Shown piece after piece: positions 14,491 to 21,514 of a stretch of DNA of 41,119 nt (the stretch's first letter is position 1; each line of letters begins with the position of its first letter). The notes beneath the pieces are model-generated. The model did no database searches and had not been told where the DNA came from. It saw only the letters and a list, made by a program, of their open reading frames with translations. This stretch comes from Candidatus Eiseniibacteriota bacterium (GTDB taxonomy: Bacteria > Eisenbacteria > RBG-16-71-46 > CAIMUX01 > WJJG01), in the NCBI GenBank assembly GCA_023128935.1, contig JAGMDA010000025.1, positions 1 through 41,119 on the forward strand, written 5' to 3'. The position numbers and the translations under genes are program-made.

Positions 14491-15039
14491 TCAAAAAATA
14501 GCACGAGCCACGTAGGTAGCCTGCGCACCGCGACACCCCGCGAGGAGGAGGCGCAGATTGCCTCGACTGGCGGCACCGGCGATCAGCTCGACCCCCGTCG
14601 AGACTACCTCGGTGCCGAGGGCCTCGCCCGCGTACTCGGCGCCACAGGCCGGAGAGTAGCGGTAGACCCGCCGGGCGTATGGATCCCACGCGGAGCCCGC
14701 GATCCGGGCCGCTGAGGTGGCGAGCTCCAGATCATCCTCGGCCGCGTGGCCTAGCTCGTGGATGAGTACGTCCACGGCCGCGCCCGGGGAGAGCCCTCGC
14801 GCGAGCCGGATCGTGCGGCTCTGCGAGCAAAAATCGCCCGAGCATCCCTCGAGCGCCCACGTCCGCACCCACACCGGGGAGGTGAGGAGGGACGCGAGAT
14901 GCGCGACCATCGGGGAGGTGGTGGCGCCGTCGGGGAGGCTCCCGCGGATCATCCGGGGGATCGCGGAGAGGTCCGCACGCTCGAGCGCGGACTGGGCGCG
15001 GCTCGCGAGCCGTCGTCTCTCTCTCCGTCCGATACCCAC
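14491..15039 (-). CDS. Zincin-like protein with HELGH motif
   Basis: A 182-residue protein from GTG 15039 with GAGGAGG at optimal distance. HELGHAAED (94-102) is a zinc metallopeptidase HExxH motif. Glu residues 40-60 positions later (in AEYAGEALGTEVV...VELI) could be the third ligand of a gluzincin-type site. Two short helices precede it, with a Cys pair at 66 and 71. No signal peptide or transmembrane segment is visible, so it acts inside the cell or in the virion. It is divergent from the plus-strand gene pair and shares their G+C-rich composition and lack of GCAATG. It could process a phage protein or attack a host one; catalysis is inferred from the motif alone. Confidence 0.65.
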   Translation of the reverse strand: MGIGRRERRRLASRAQSALERADLSAIPRMIRGSLPDGATTSPMVAHLASLLTSPVWVRTWALEGCSGDFCSQSRTIRLARGLSPGAAVDVLIHELGHAAEDDLELATSAARIAGSAWDPYARRVYRYSPACGAEYAGEALGTEVVSTGVELIAGAASRGNLRLLLAGCRGAQATYVARAIF

Positions 15040-15661
15040 TGTGGCCTCCTCTCTCTACCCATATCTATACACAGACCGTGCCAGGCCTACTGGATCGCGT
15101 CTACGCGCGGGCGCAGAGAAGAAAAGAGGAACGCGGTCTGTATAGAGGGGCAAAACTACGACTTTTTTATCCTAGCCCTTTTTGGAAAAGCCGGGTTAAA
15201 GCCCGCGCCTGGGGCGGCTCTCCGCGGTAAAGAGACCAGGCGGGTAGGGATAGGGGGTCGTGACAACTCGGCCCTACCCCGAGAGTGGCCCTGCGACCGG
15301 ATCCTGATCCTCGGAGCTCCGGCCCGATAGGACCAAAAAGCCTACCCCAGGCTGGAGAGCCGCGCTGAGAGCGGGCTGTGATTTTTGGCAGGAGAGTTGC
15401 ATAGTAGTCGGTGTCGAGAGAGACTGGAGCCCCCCGGAGCAGGCAGACGACAGGGGGCCGAGAGCCGGGCCGATACCGCCAGCTCCGACCAGCCCCCAGC
15501 CTACGGGCGAGCCCGCTACCGACGCCAGACGGACGGGCCAGTAATGGGGGGCCGTGGGAGACGGGAGAGAGCCCCGATCCAGCCTCGCTCGGCTGTTGAG
15601 ACTGAATCGCCCCGCTACGGGGCATCGGATACGCCCCTCGTGAGAGGGGAAGGAGGTCACC
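15040..15661. other. Divergent intergenic region with an imperfect inverted repeat
   Basis: A 622-bp stretch separates two divergent genes. It holds no convincing gene; open frames here are antisense products of high G+C. CTATACACAGACCG (15065-15078) is mirrored by CGGTCTGTATAG (15134-15145), identical apart from two extra bases. Each arm presents TATAG in the direction of the gene it faces, so these may be paired promoter elements or a shared binding site, but I cannot assign -35 boxes. A T-rich run lies at 15162-15185. The plus-strand gene has AGGAGG at 15651-15656 for its RBS. Confidence 0.4.
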
Positions 15662-17296
15662 ATGACCAACACCAACACCAACACCAACACCAACACCAAC
15701 ACCCCCGAGGTAGAGGCGGCCCATGCCACTCTCATCGAGGCCATCGAGGCTGCCCAGGCCTCGTGGACCGGGTGGGACTGGTGCGAGGGATTCGCCGTGC
15801 GCGAGGGCGACAGCATCTACCCCGACGGTCCGCTCGGCGACGAGGAGATCGAGGCACTCCGCGAGCAGATCGCGGCCAGCGTCCGCTCCGAGGGGGAGTG
15901 GGTCGACTACCCCTACCCCGATCCCGATCCCGACGGGCCGGAGTACGAGACCGTCCTGGAGGGCGCTCTCGACGCCGAGACGGTTCACGAGATCGTCGAG
16001 GAGACGCTCGCGGCGATCCGCGAGTACCGCGACACGGCCGCACGGATCGCGGGCCAGGCGTCCGACCTCGGTGCCGAGGCCATCGAGGCCCTGCGCGCCG
16101 GGAATCTCGAGTCGGCCGTGGGGCTGCTCGAGTCGGCGTGTGACGCGGAGCGGGAGTACGGGGACGATCCCGTGTGGAGCGTGCCGCGCGATGCGGCGCA
16201 GGCTCTGCTCGGCGACGAGGCGGAGGTCTACGAGGGCGACTCCGGCGAGGCGATTCTCGGGGCCACCGACGACAGCATCATCGCCGGCTGCACCCCGCTC
16301 GCTGGCGCGGTACAGTGCGGCCTCGACCGCCGCACGGCGGAGGCTCTCTACCACGCTCTCGACGCGTGGGGGGACGTCGACCTCCGCGAGGCTCTCGTGG
16401 GCCTCGCGGAGCAGCTCGCCGAGCGCTCTGGCGAGGAGTGGGACATGGCCGCCGCCGAGGAGCGGTGGAGTGGCCACGCTCACGAGAGTCTCGTCGAGGG
16501 TGCCGTGGACGCGGCACTCGACACGAGGGGCCTCCGCGAGGACATGTGGACCGTAGATCCGGAGGGGGTCTACGAGATCGATATCGTGACGGAGGAGACG
16601 CGCTACCCCGATCCTGCGAATCTTACGGTCACAGAGACCGTGTACGTCGCCTCGTGCCACGGCGACGGGACATCCGATAGCGGGTGGCTCCGGGAGTACA
16701 CCACTCGCGAGGAGGCTCACGCAGCGCTCGACGCGGGGATCCTCGGGGCCGATACCGCCCCTCGCTCCCCGGGTGGCACCCTCCCCGCTGATGCCCTCGT
16801 CGCCCGGTCACCCGAGGCGAGCCGGGCATGGCGCGCCGATCCCCGGAGCGGACCGATACCCCTCCGGGCAGAGGATTATCCTGGTCTCCCCGAGTGCGCG
16901 GTGTGCGCCGCGGGTGAGGTCGACCCCACCCCTCCCGCTACCCACATTTTCACCCGGGCCGACGAGGAGGGGCGCACCGAGAAGATCCCGATGTGCTCCG
17001 TGTGTGCTCGTGAGCTGAGCCGGGACGACGCCGCGCACTGCGAGATCATCGATGAGGCGATGGTCCGTGAGGAGGAGACGAGCCGCGAGAAGCTCCTCGC
17101 GTGCGGGGGATTCGTCGCGACACGCCCTCCAGCTCCCGAGGGAGAGAGGCCCTGCGAGGCCCACGTCCGGTGTGCGGCCACCGTACTCCCTCCGGAGGGG
17201 CACGAGGATCCGTACCTCGTCTGGCTGATCGACGGGGCGTGTCGCGTCCTGATCGCCGGTGTGGATTACGGCGAGGCCCTCCCGGGGCTGCTCTGA
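15662..17296 (+). CDS. Acidic 544-residue protein of unknown function on the opposite strand
   Basis: A 544-residue protein with AGGAGG before ATG 15662. It opens with a Thr-Asn repeat (residues 2-14) encoded by a hexanucleotide repeat. The body is very rich in Glu, Asp and Ala, mostly helical (for example EAIEALRAGNLESAVGLLESA), with a proline-aspartate run PYPDPDPDGP near residue 85. Near the C-terminus CAVCAAG and CSVCARE form a possible zinc site. No family is recognised. The gene runs against the rest of the phage, is much richer in G+C, and contains no GCAATG, all signs of separate origin. The acidic character would allow DNA mimicry or host-protein binding, but that is speculation. It overlaps the next gene by one base (TGATG). 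Confidence 0.8.
   Translation: MTNTNTNTNTNTNTPEVEAAHATLIEAIEAAQASWTGWDWCEGFAVREGDSIYPDGPLGDEEIEALREQIAASVRSEGEWVDYPYPDPDPDGPEYETVLEGALDAETVHEIVEETLAAIREYRDTAARIAGQASDLGAEAIEALRAGNLESAVGLLESACDAEREYGDDPVWSVPRDAAQALLGDEAEVYEGDSGEAILGATDDSIIAGCTPLAGAVQCGLDRRTAEALYHALDAWGDVDLREALVGLAEQLAERSGEEWDMAAAEERWSGHAHESLVEGAVDAALDTRGLREDMWTVDPEGVYEIDIVTEETRYPDPANLTVTETVYVASCHGDGTSDSGWLREYTTREEAHAALDAGILGADTAPRSPGGTLPADALVARSPEASRAWRADPRSGPIPLRAEDYPGLPECAVCAAGEVDPTPPATHIFTRADEEGRTEKIPMCSVCARELSRDDAAHCEIIDEAMVREEETSREKLLACGGFVATRPPAPEGERPCEAHVRCAATVLPPEGHEDPYLVWLIDGACRVLIAGVDYGEALPGLL
15665..15700 (+). repeat. Hexanucleotide repeat (ACCAAC)6 after the start codon
   Basis: Six perfect copies of ACCAAC directly follow the start codon of the 544-residue gene and encode Thr-Asn repeats. 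A 6-bp unit keeps the reading frame if copies are gained or lost by slippage, so copy changes would alter only the length of the N-terminal tract, and possibly translation efficiency. Confidence 0.9.
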
Positions 17297-17565
17297 TGGC
17301 CATCGTCAGGGCGGAGCTACTCACCGACGGCTCGCGCCGTCAGTGCGAGGTCTGCGGGCTGGCCCCCGCCGACCTGTACGACGTGGAGGCGGATCTGTAC
17401 CTCTGCGACGAGTGTATGTGCCCTCGGCCCAGCCACGGGATCTGCCCTGCGTGCCTCGAGTGGTACCACCCAGACATCTGGTACGAGGAGCCGGAGGAGT
17501 GGCGCGAGCGCGTCACTCGAGAGTGGGAGAGCCCATCCCGCATCTGCGCGTGGTGCGGAGGCTGA
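17296..17565 (+). CDS. Small four-CxxC zinc protein, partner of the acidic protein
   Basis: An 89-residue protein. The ATG at 17296 shares its A with the stop of the upstream gene (TGATG), so the two are translated together. It has four Cys pairs: CEVCG (about 18), CDEC with an extra MC (about 40), CPAC (about 53) and CAWCG at the C-terminus. This gives two likely zinc ribbons. Acidic and Trp-rich segments (WYHPDIWYEEPEEWRERV) separate them. It belongs to the same high-G+C cassette and ends just before a strong terminator. It probably works with the acidic protein; no biochemical role can be assigned. Confidence 0.75.
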   Translation: MAIVRAELLTDGSRRQCEVCGLAPADLYDVEADLYLCDECMCPRPSHGICPACLEWYHPDIWYEEPEEWRERVTREWESPSRICAWCGG

Positions 17566-17581
17566 GCCCCCAAAGAAGAAA

Positions 17582-17611
17582 CCCCGGCTGGGAGACCGGG
17601 GCTTTTTCTTG
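17582..17611. terminator. Bidirectional intrinsic terminator
   Basis: CCCCGG (17582-17587) and CCGGGG (17596-17601) form a stem around an 8-base loop, followed on the plus strand by CTTTTTCTT. On the minus strand the same stem is followed by TTTCTTCTTT. It therefore ends the plus-strand cassette at 17565 and also the minus-strand late transcript arriving from 17812. Confidence 0.85.
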
Positions 17612-17811
17612 CGTCGTCGACGAGGGGGGTACATCTAAGAGCGCAAGGCTATCCTATCACAGGCCGAGCGTGGGACGCAAGAGCCCGTCCCGCAGTCGCA
17701 GCCACACCCCACGAGGCCCACGTCGCCGGCGGTGACGCTTCGTCCTCCTCCTCCACCCCGTGACGACGTCGAGCGCCACGAGCGGGGGGATCTTCCCGGT
17801 TCGAATGGCTT
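17612..17811. other. Convergent intergenic spacer
   Basis: A 200-bp gap between the terminator and the end of the lysis-region gene at 17812. No gene, promoter or tRNA is supported. A TTCGAAT string near 17800 looks like a tRNA T-loop but has no pairing stem. Confidence 0.5.
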
Positions 17812-18237
17812 TCACTCGGTCGAGGGCTCCCCGGAGCCCGCCGGTGCGTTTCCCTCTGCCCTCGCAGTGAGGGCGTAGTCGAGGGGCAGCAGATCCGCAT
17901 CGATGCGGCCTGCCTTGGCCTCTTGATGGTAGCCCGATCCGAGCGCCTTCACTGCCTCGGTCTCGTCGAGAGACACCGGGGCGAAGCCGAACGCCTTCAG
18001 GATCCGTGACATTGCGGCCACGAATTCGTCATCCTTTTTCGTCCGCGTGTGCTTCGCGATCCGCTGGACCACCCCGTGAATCTCGGGGATGGAATCCCGG
18101 ATGAAGTCCCACCTTGATTTTTTCCCGGTCTCCACCTCGGCGCGCCACTGCGAACGCAGGTGTCCGATGACGCCAACGAGCGCGATGATGATGTACAGCC
18201 ACTGAATCACGTCTTCGATCTTGATTCCCTCGAGCAT
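17812..18237 (-). CDS. Membrane protein of the lysis cassette, holin candidate
   Basis: A 141-residue protein with one hydrophobic segment near the N-terminus (WLYIIIALVGVIGHL, about 13-27) followed by a charged helical domain and an acidic Pro/Ser tail. The ATG overlaps the amidase stop as TAATG (18237). A membrane protein coupled directly to an endolysin is usually a holin, a holin regulator or a spanin. One segment and a large cytoplasmic domain fit none of the common classes exactly, so holin is only a candidate. Confidence 0.5.
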   Translation of the reverse strand: MLEGIKIEDVIQWLYIIIALVGVIGHLRSQWRAEVETGKKSRWDFIRDSIPEIHGVVQRIAKHTRTKKDDEFVAAMSRILKAFGFAPVSLDETEAVKALGSGYHQEAKAGRIDADLLPLDYALTARAEGNAPAGSGEPSTE

Positions 18238-18683
18238 TACGGTGCTCCTTCCAACGGCATCCTCTCGGACACCGCGTCAATAATCCGGTCCCACGATTCT
18301 ATCACATTGCGCCCGGGGCACGCGGTCATCGAGTGCTGGCTGTGTCGAGTAATATCCGTCCGGGGATCAAGGTCGTGCCTCACGCATATCTCGACGAGGA
18401 GATCCGCAAGAGCCTCCTTAGCCTCGAGGCTAAGCGGATCAAGCTCGTAATTCCCGCCGATGGCCACACCGATGTGGGTGCGGTTGCGTCCCCGGCAATG
18501 CGCGCCATCTTCAGACTCGTCACGCCCGGCCTGGCTGTGCCATCCAGCGCATGTCTCGACGAGGACCCAGTGGTAGCCGATGTCTCGGAAGCCACGCTTC
18601 TCGGTGTGGTAGGCACGAATGTACTTGAGCGGCGTCGTTGACGGCACCGCCGTGTGATGGACCACGATACCAGTAACCTTCAT
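18237..18683 (-). CDS. N-acetylmuramoyl-L-alanine amidase (endolysin)
   Basis: A 148-residue amidase of the amidase_2/T7-lysozyme type, cutting the bond between muramic acid and the peptide stem of the cell wall. The start at ATG 18683 makes an ATGA overlap with the upstream gene. HH at 9-10, His114 and Cys122 in TACPGRN are the zinc ligands expected for the fold, and GYHW (36-39) matches the region that follows the first strand in T7 lysozyme. It lacks a signal peptide and a wall-binding domain, so export depends on a holin. The size is typical of endolysins from phages of Gram-negative bacteria. Confidence 0.92.
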   Translation of the reverse strand: MKVTGIVVHHTAVPSTTPLKYIRAYHTEKRGFRDIGYHWVLVETCAGWHSQAGRDESEDGAHCRGRNRTHIGVAIGGNYELDPLSLEAKEALADLLVEICVRHDLDPRTDITRHSQHSMTACPGRNVIESWDRIIDAVSERMPLEGAP

Positions 18684-18964
18684 GCGCCCACCACCCGATA
18701 CACCGAGTATCCCACGCCCGCAAGCGATGCAGCGCCAGCAAGGTACGCCACGGCCTTCTCCTTCCAGCTCCAGACGCCCTTTACGTCGACACGCATTGCC
18801 GCCATGTCCTCGGCCATCTCCGCACGATGGTGTGTGCACGCGTCACGCTGCGCGTCGGCGAGGCCATTGATAGCGGCCTTGATTTCACGGACACCGGCCT
18901 CGGCCCGCGTCTCCATCCGATCCAAGCGTCCTATTAGCTCTGGATGCGCGTCGCAAGTTGACAT
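18680..18964 (-). CDS. Small membrane protein upstream of the amidase, holin candidate
   Basis: A 94-residue protein with a helical, probably coiled N-terminal region (RLDRMETRAEAGVREIKAAINGL) and a C-terminal hydrophobic segment (about 70-90, VAYLAGAASLAGVGYSVYRV). This is the layout of XhlA-type lysis proteins and some class III holins. It precedes the amidase with an ATGA overlap. The RBS GGAG lies before ATG 18964, inside GCAATG. It is a better placed holin candidate than the membrane protein downstream, but neither is proven. Confidence 0.55.
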   Translation of the reverse strand: MSTCDAHPELIGRLDRMETRAEAGVREIKAAINGLADAQRDACTHHRAEMAEDMAAMRVDVKGVWSWKEKAVAYLAGAASLAGVGYSVYRVVGA

Positions 18965-18996
18965 TGCTCAACTCCTTTCGGCTCAGGGACACATTG

Positions 18997-19395
18997 CTAC
19001 CACGACGTGACAACCTTAGTTGCGCTGGCGCTGTCGATGGCCATCCAGTCATTTTCCGGGATTTTATAGTAGATCCGAATTCCCGTCGTTGGGGCGCTCG
19101 GCGCAGACGCTACCGGGGCCAGCTCGATGTAGCTCAAGGCCGTGATCGTGGTAGCCGTCACAGTCGTAGCGCCAACGGTGCCGACCGAGGAGATATTGCC
19201 ACCCGTGATAGATAGCGTGCTGTCTGTGACGGTGGCTGCTGTGATGGTGCCGGAAGCGGTGAGGTCGACGATCTCCAGGGGCTCGGGGGTGATGCTCCCG
19301 AAGAGCGAGTGGCTGCCACAAAAAAGATAGCCGACGGCATGGGCTGAGGGGGCAAGGGCAAGGAAGAAAACAAGGAGGATTGAGAGTCTTACCAT
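18997..19395 (-). CDS. Secreted fibre-like protein with signal peptide
   Basis: A 132-residue protein. A Sec signal peptide MVRLSILLVFFLALAPSAHA with an AHA cleavage site (about residue 20) is followed by a Thr/Ser/Ala/Ile-rich repetitive region (TASGTITAATVTDSTLS...GTVGATTVTATTITAL) typical of beta-structured fibre proteins, and a C-terminus (RIYYKIPENDWMAID) of the type that ends many phage fibre proteins. A Sec signal on such a protein is unusual. It overlaps the preceding gene by 7 bases. It may be released into the periplasm or outer membrane rather than built into the virion. Confidence 0.65.
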   Translation of the reverse strand: MVRLSILLVFFLALAPSAHAVGYLFCGSHSLFGSITPEPLEIVDLTASGTITAATVTDSTLSITGGNISSVGTVGATTVTATTITALSYIELAPVASAPSAPTTGIRIYYKIPENDWMAIDSASATKVVTSW

Positions 19396-19874
19396 GTCTG
19401 CTCACCGCCTTCACCGCGGCGGATGCCCCGCACGACTATCGTCACCGTGCCCGGGGTGGTCGAGCCCGTCGAGCATGTGGACGTGAGCACGAGGTATCGG
19501 CAGGGCTTGATGTCCTCGATCCAGATCATTGACTGTGCGCCGGTGGTCGACCATGCCTGCAAGGACGAGTGGCCGTCAACCGCAAAAACACTCGGTAATG
19601 CAACATTGTCCGCACTCACCGACGAGCCCATAATCTTCAAGTCGCCCGCAATGTTGATGTTGTCCGTGACCACGACGGAGGACACCACCGACACCATAAG
19701 CACGTCCTCAACGGGGATACAGCCGATGACAGTCTCTGCCGTGGAGTCGTAGGTGCCGGTCAGGGTGCCCCAGAAAAAACGCGGGTTGCGCTCGGGGTGC
19801 GCACCTGTCGGGTCGGCGGCAACTGCCGGCATTGCTGTCGCCAGAGCCAGAAGCAGGATCAGAATGAGTCGCAT
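19389..19874 (-). CDS. Secreted protein with signal peptide
   Basis: A 161-residue protein with a clear Sec signal peptide MRLILILLLALATAMPAVAA (cleavage after AVA or VAA, about residue 19-20). The mature part is beta-rich with Thr, Ser and Val (for example VLMVSVVSSVVVTDNINIAGDLKI), contains three Cys that could form disulfides outside the cytoplasm, and has no transmembrane helix. It precedes the other signal-peptide gene and overlaps the HNH gene by 16 bases. It may be a surface or superinfection-exclusion protein. The function is unknown. Confidence 0.65.
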   Translation of the reverse strand: MRLILILLLALATAMPAVAADPTGAHPERNPRFFWGTLTGTYDSTAETVIGCIPVEDVLMVSVVSSVVVTDNINIAGDLKIMGSSVSADNVALPSVFAVDGHSSLQAWSTTGAQSMIWIEDIKPCRYLVLTSTCSTGSTTPGTVTIVVRGIRRGEGGEQTW

Positions 19875-20206
19875 TGCTGACCGTCCTTTCGGTGATGTTT
19901 TGCGTGACAGCCTGCGCAGAGGGCCTCAAGATTTCCGAGGGCCAGGGGCTTGCCGCCGTCCTTGATCTCTTTCTCGTGGTGGGCAATCGTCGCGACCGCA
20001 CCGCACCTATTGCAGATCGGATTCCTTCGAAGAAAAATGGCACGGGTCTTCCGCCACGCGGCGGTGCCATAGAACGGATCCCGTTTCTTCTCGCGCCGAG
20101 TCTTGAGCTGGGGGTCGTCCTTCGCGTGGTCCGGGCAGAACCGGCTCTCCCGCACGAGAGCGGGGCAGCCAGGCTTAGCGCACGGACGCAGGGGGCGGAG
20201 TGGCAT
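19859..20206 (-). CDS. HNH endonuclease
   Basis: A 115-residue nuclease from ATG 20206, with AAGGA upstream. A Cys pair (PCAKPGCPAL) and CPDHA form an N-terminal zinc ribbon. The catalytic domain has NPICNRCG, AHHEKEIKDGG, and LEALCAGCHAKHHRK, the Cys4-HNH arrangement. HK97-type phages often need such a nuclease beside terminase for packaging. Here it lies between tail-fibre and lysis genes, which is unusual, so it could instead be a free-standing mobile nuclease. Confidence 0.85.
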   Translation of the reverse strand: MPLRPLRPCAKPGCPALVRESRFCPDHAKDDPQLKTRREKKRDPFYGTAAWRKTRAIFLRRNPICNRCGAVATIAHHEKEIKDGGKPLALGNLEALCAGCHAKHHRKDGQQCDSF

Positions 20207-20208
20207 TG

Positions 20209-20469
20209 CTATTCCTTCTCCTTCGCAATGCGCTCGGCACGCACCTGTTCGGCGATGGCTTTGAACCGCGCCAGCTTGTCCTCGGTCGCGCCGAATGCTA
20301 CGCCTGCCAGGCGGACAACCTCCCTCGAAGCGTGGGCGGTCAGCCAGTCCTCGAGCGACACGTCGATGGGGCGGCCCGCCGAGTCCTGCGTGCCCATCAA
20401 GCTCGCGCCGAGACGCGCCATCTCCTCTACGTCTTCGTCCTTGACGGTGACTGTGATCGTGATGTCCAT
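20209..20469 (-). CDS. Small helical protein
   Basis: An 86-residue protein with AAGGAG before ATG 20469. A beta-strand start (MDITITVTVKDED) is followed by helices (EEMARLGASLM, EDKLARFKAIAEQVRAERIAKEKE). It sits between the fibre-like gene and the HNH nuclease, separated by a few bases from each. No family is recognised. A fibre chaperone is a possibility based only on position. Confidence 0.55.
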   Translation of the reverse strand: MDITITVTVKDEDVEEMARLGASLMGTQDSAGRPIDVSLEDWLTAHASREVVRLAGVAFGATEDKLARFKAIAEQVRAERIAKEKE

Positions 20470-20478
20470 GGCTTCTCC

Positions 20479-21504
20479 TTATGCGCTCGTGATGGTTTCC
20501 CACGCGGCGCCGTTCCAGAATTTCATCTTGTTGGCTGCTGAGTCGTAGTACTGTTCACCTTCAACAGGCGCGCCAGAAGCGGCCTTCGGGGTGAAGACTG
20601 CACCGAAAGTAAGGGCGGGCGGGCCTGTGTATGCGAGATTGCCAATCAGATCAGATTTTAGCGCTGAAACGGCGAGCAGCGCATTGCATTTGAAGTTTTC
20701 CCACGCGCTGGAGTCTTGAATGTGAACCACGCCGCCATCGTAAGAAAGACGAGCATGCCCAGCGGCGGGGAGCCCCGGCGCTGCTGTAGAGAGATCCAGG
20801 CCATATGTAGCATCGGGGGGGCCATCATCGCTGGCGTTCGCGATATGCGAGGCGCGCAAGATCCAGCAAAGAAACGGCGCATAGCCGGCATCGTTTCTCA
20901 CCCAAACACAAGGGTCTGTAAACCCAACCTTCCCGTGGGCAGCCTTGGCATTGGTCGCGGCCAGGCCAGAAAACTCGATTCCATAGGTGGCATCGGGCGG
21001 CCCAGCCCCCGCGAGATTAGTAAGCAGATCCGCCTGCATTTGATCTAAATACGCCAGCGCCCACGCCTTCGCCGCGCTCCCAAGGTCGCTCGCGGAGTCA
21101 ACATCAGGGATAATGTCTTTCGCTGTCGTGAGTCCTTCGGAAAAACCCGGCGCGCCGGTGCCTGCTTTATCTGTAATGTCATCGCTCTGCATTGCATCCG
21201 CCACCGCAAGCGCTGCGTGTACCTCCGCGAATCGCTTCGCCGCCGACCCGAGGTCTATCGAGTCGTCCGCCGAGGGCACATAGTCGTCGAGGTCGGTGGG
21301 GATGACCCGCCACGCTGCACCGTCGTAGACTTGGTAGCTGTCGTCGTCCGCGTCCCACCAGGGCAGGCCCTCCTCTTTGTAGGCCGGCTCCGCATTACCG
21401 GCGTGAGAGCTGTAGCACGCCGCGATGGCGTCGATGATGTTCGGCATGGTGGTGCTGCCGAGGGCCGTGCCGCCGCTGTAAATTGGAGGTGTTTCCTGTG
21501 ACAT
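20479..21504 (-). CDS. Tail fibre-like structural protein with internal repeats
   Basis: A 341-residue protein, ATG 21504 with GGAG upstream. It contains internal repeats: DLGSAAKRFAEVHA and DLGSAAKAWALAYL, and GPPDATYGIEF and GPPDATYGLDL, with a third related GPPALTFGAVF. The C-terminus QYYDSAANKMKFWNGAAWETI is of the type found at the ends of many phage fibre proteins. It lies directly after the tail-tip gene, the usual place of a receptor-binding or side fibre protein. It probably trimerises and contacts the host surface. Confidence 0.7.
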   Translation of the reverse strand: MSQETPPIYSGGTALGSTTMPNIIDAIAACYSSHAGNAEPAYKEEGLPWWDADDDSYQVYDGAAWRVIPTDLDDYVPSADDSIDLGSAAKRFAEVHAALAVADAMQSDDITDKAGTGAPGFSEGLTTAKDIIPDVDSASDLGSAAKAWALAYLDQMQADLLTNLAGAGPPDATYGIEFSGLAATNAKAAHGKVGFTDPCVWVRNDAGYAPFLCWILRASHIANASDDGPPDATYGLDLSTAAPGLPAAGHARLSYDGGVVHIQDSSAWENFKCNALLAVSALKSDLIGNLAYTGPPALTFGAVFTPKAASGAPVEGEQYYDSAANKMKFWNGAAWETITSA

Positions 21505-21514
21505 TGCTCACTCC

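Noticed and set aside
14461-14500. Terminator at the end of the HELGH gene
   Set aside because: A GC-rich palindrome core lies between a T-run and an A-run, but on the transcribed strand it is followed by A's, not U's, so it is not a convincing intrinsic terminator.
15167-16720. 517-codon open frame on the minus strand opposite the acidic protein gene
   Set aside because: It is antisense to a frame with a good RBS and coupled partner. High G+C keeps antisense frames open, the product is Val/Gly/Arg low complexity, and it contains the mirror of the Thr-Asn repeat as a Val-Gly run.
17795-17815. tRNA T-loop-like string (TTCGAAT)
   Set aside because: The flanking bases do not form the T-stem and no acceptor or anticodon arms are present.
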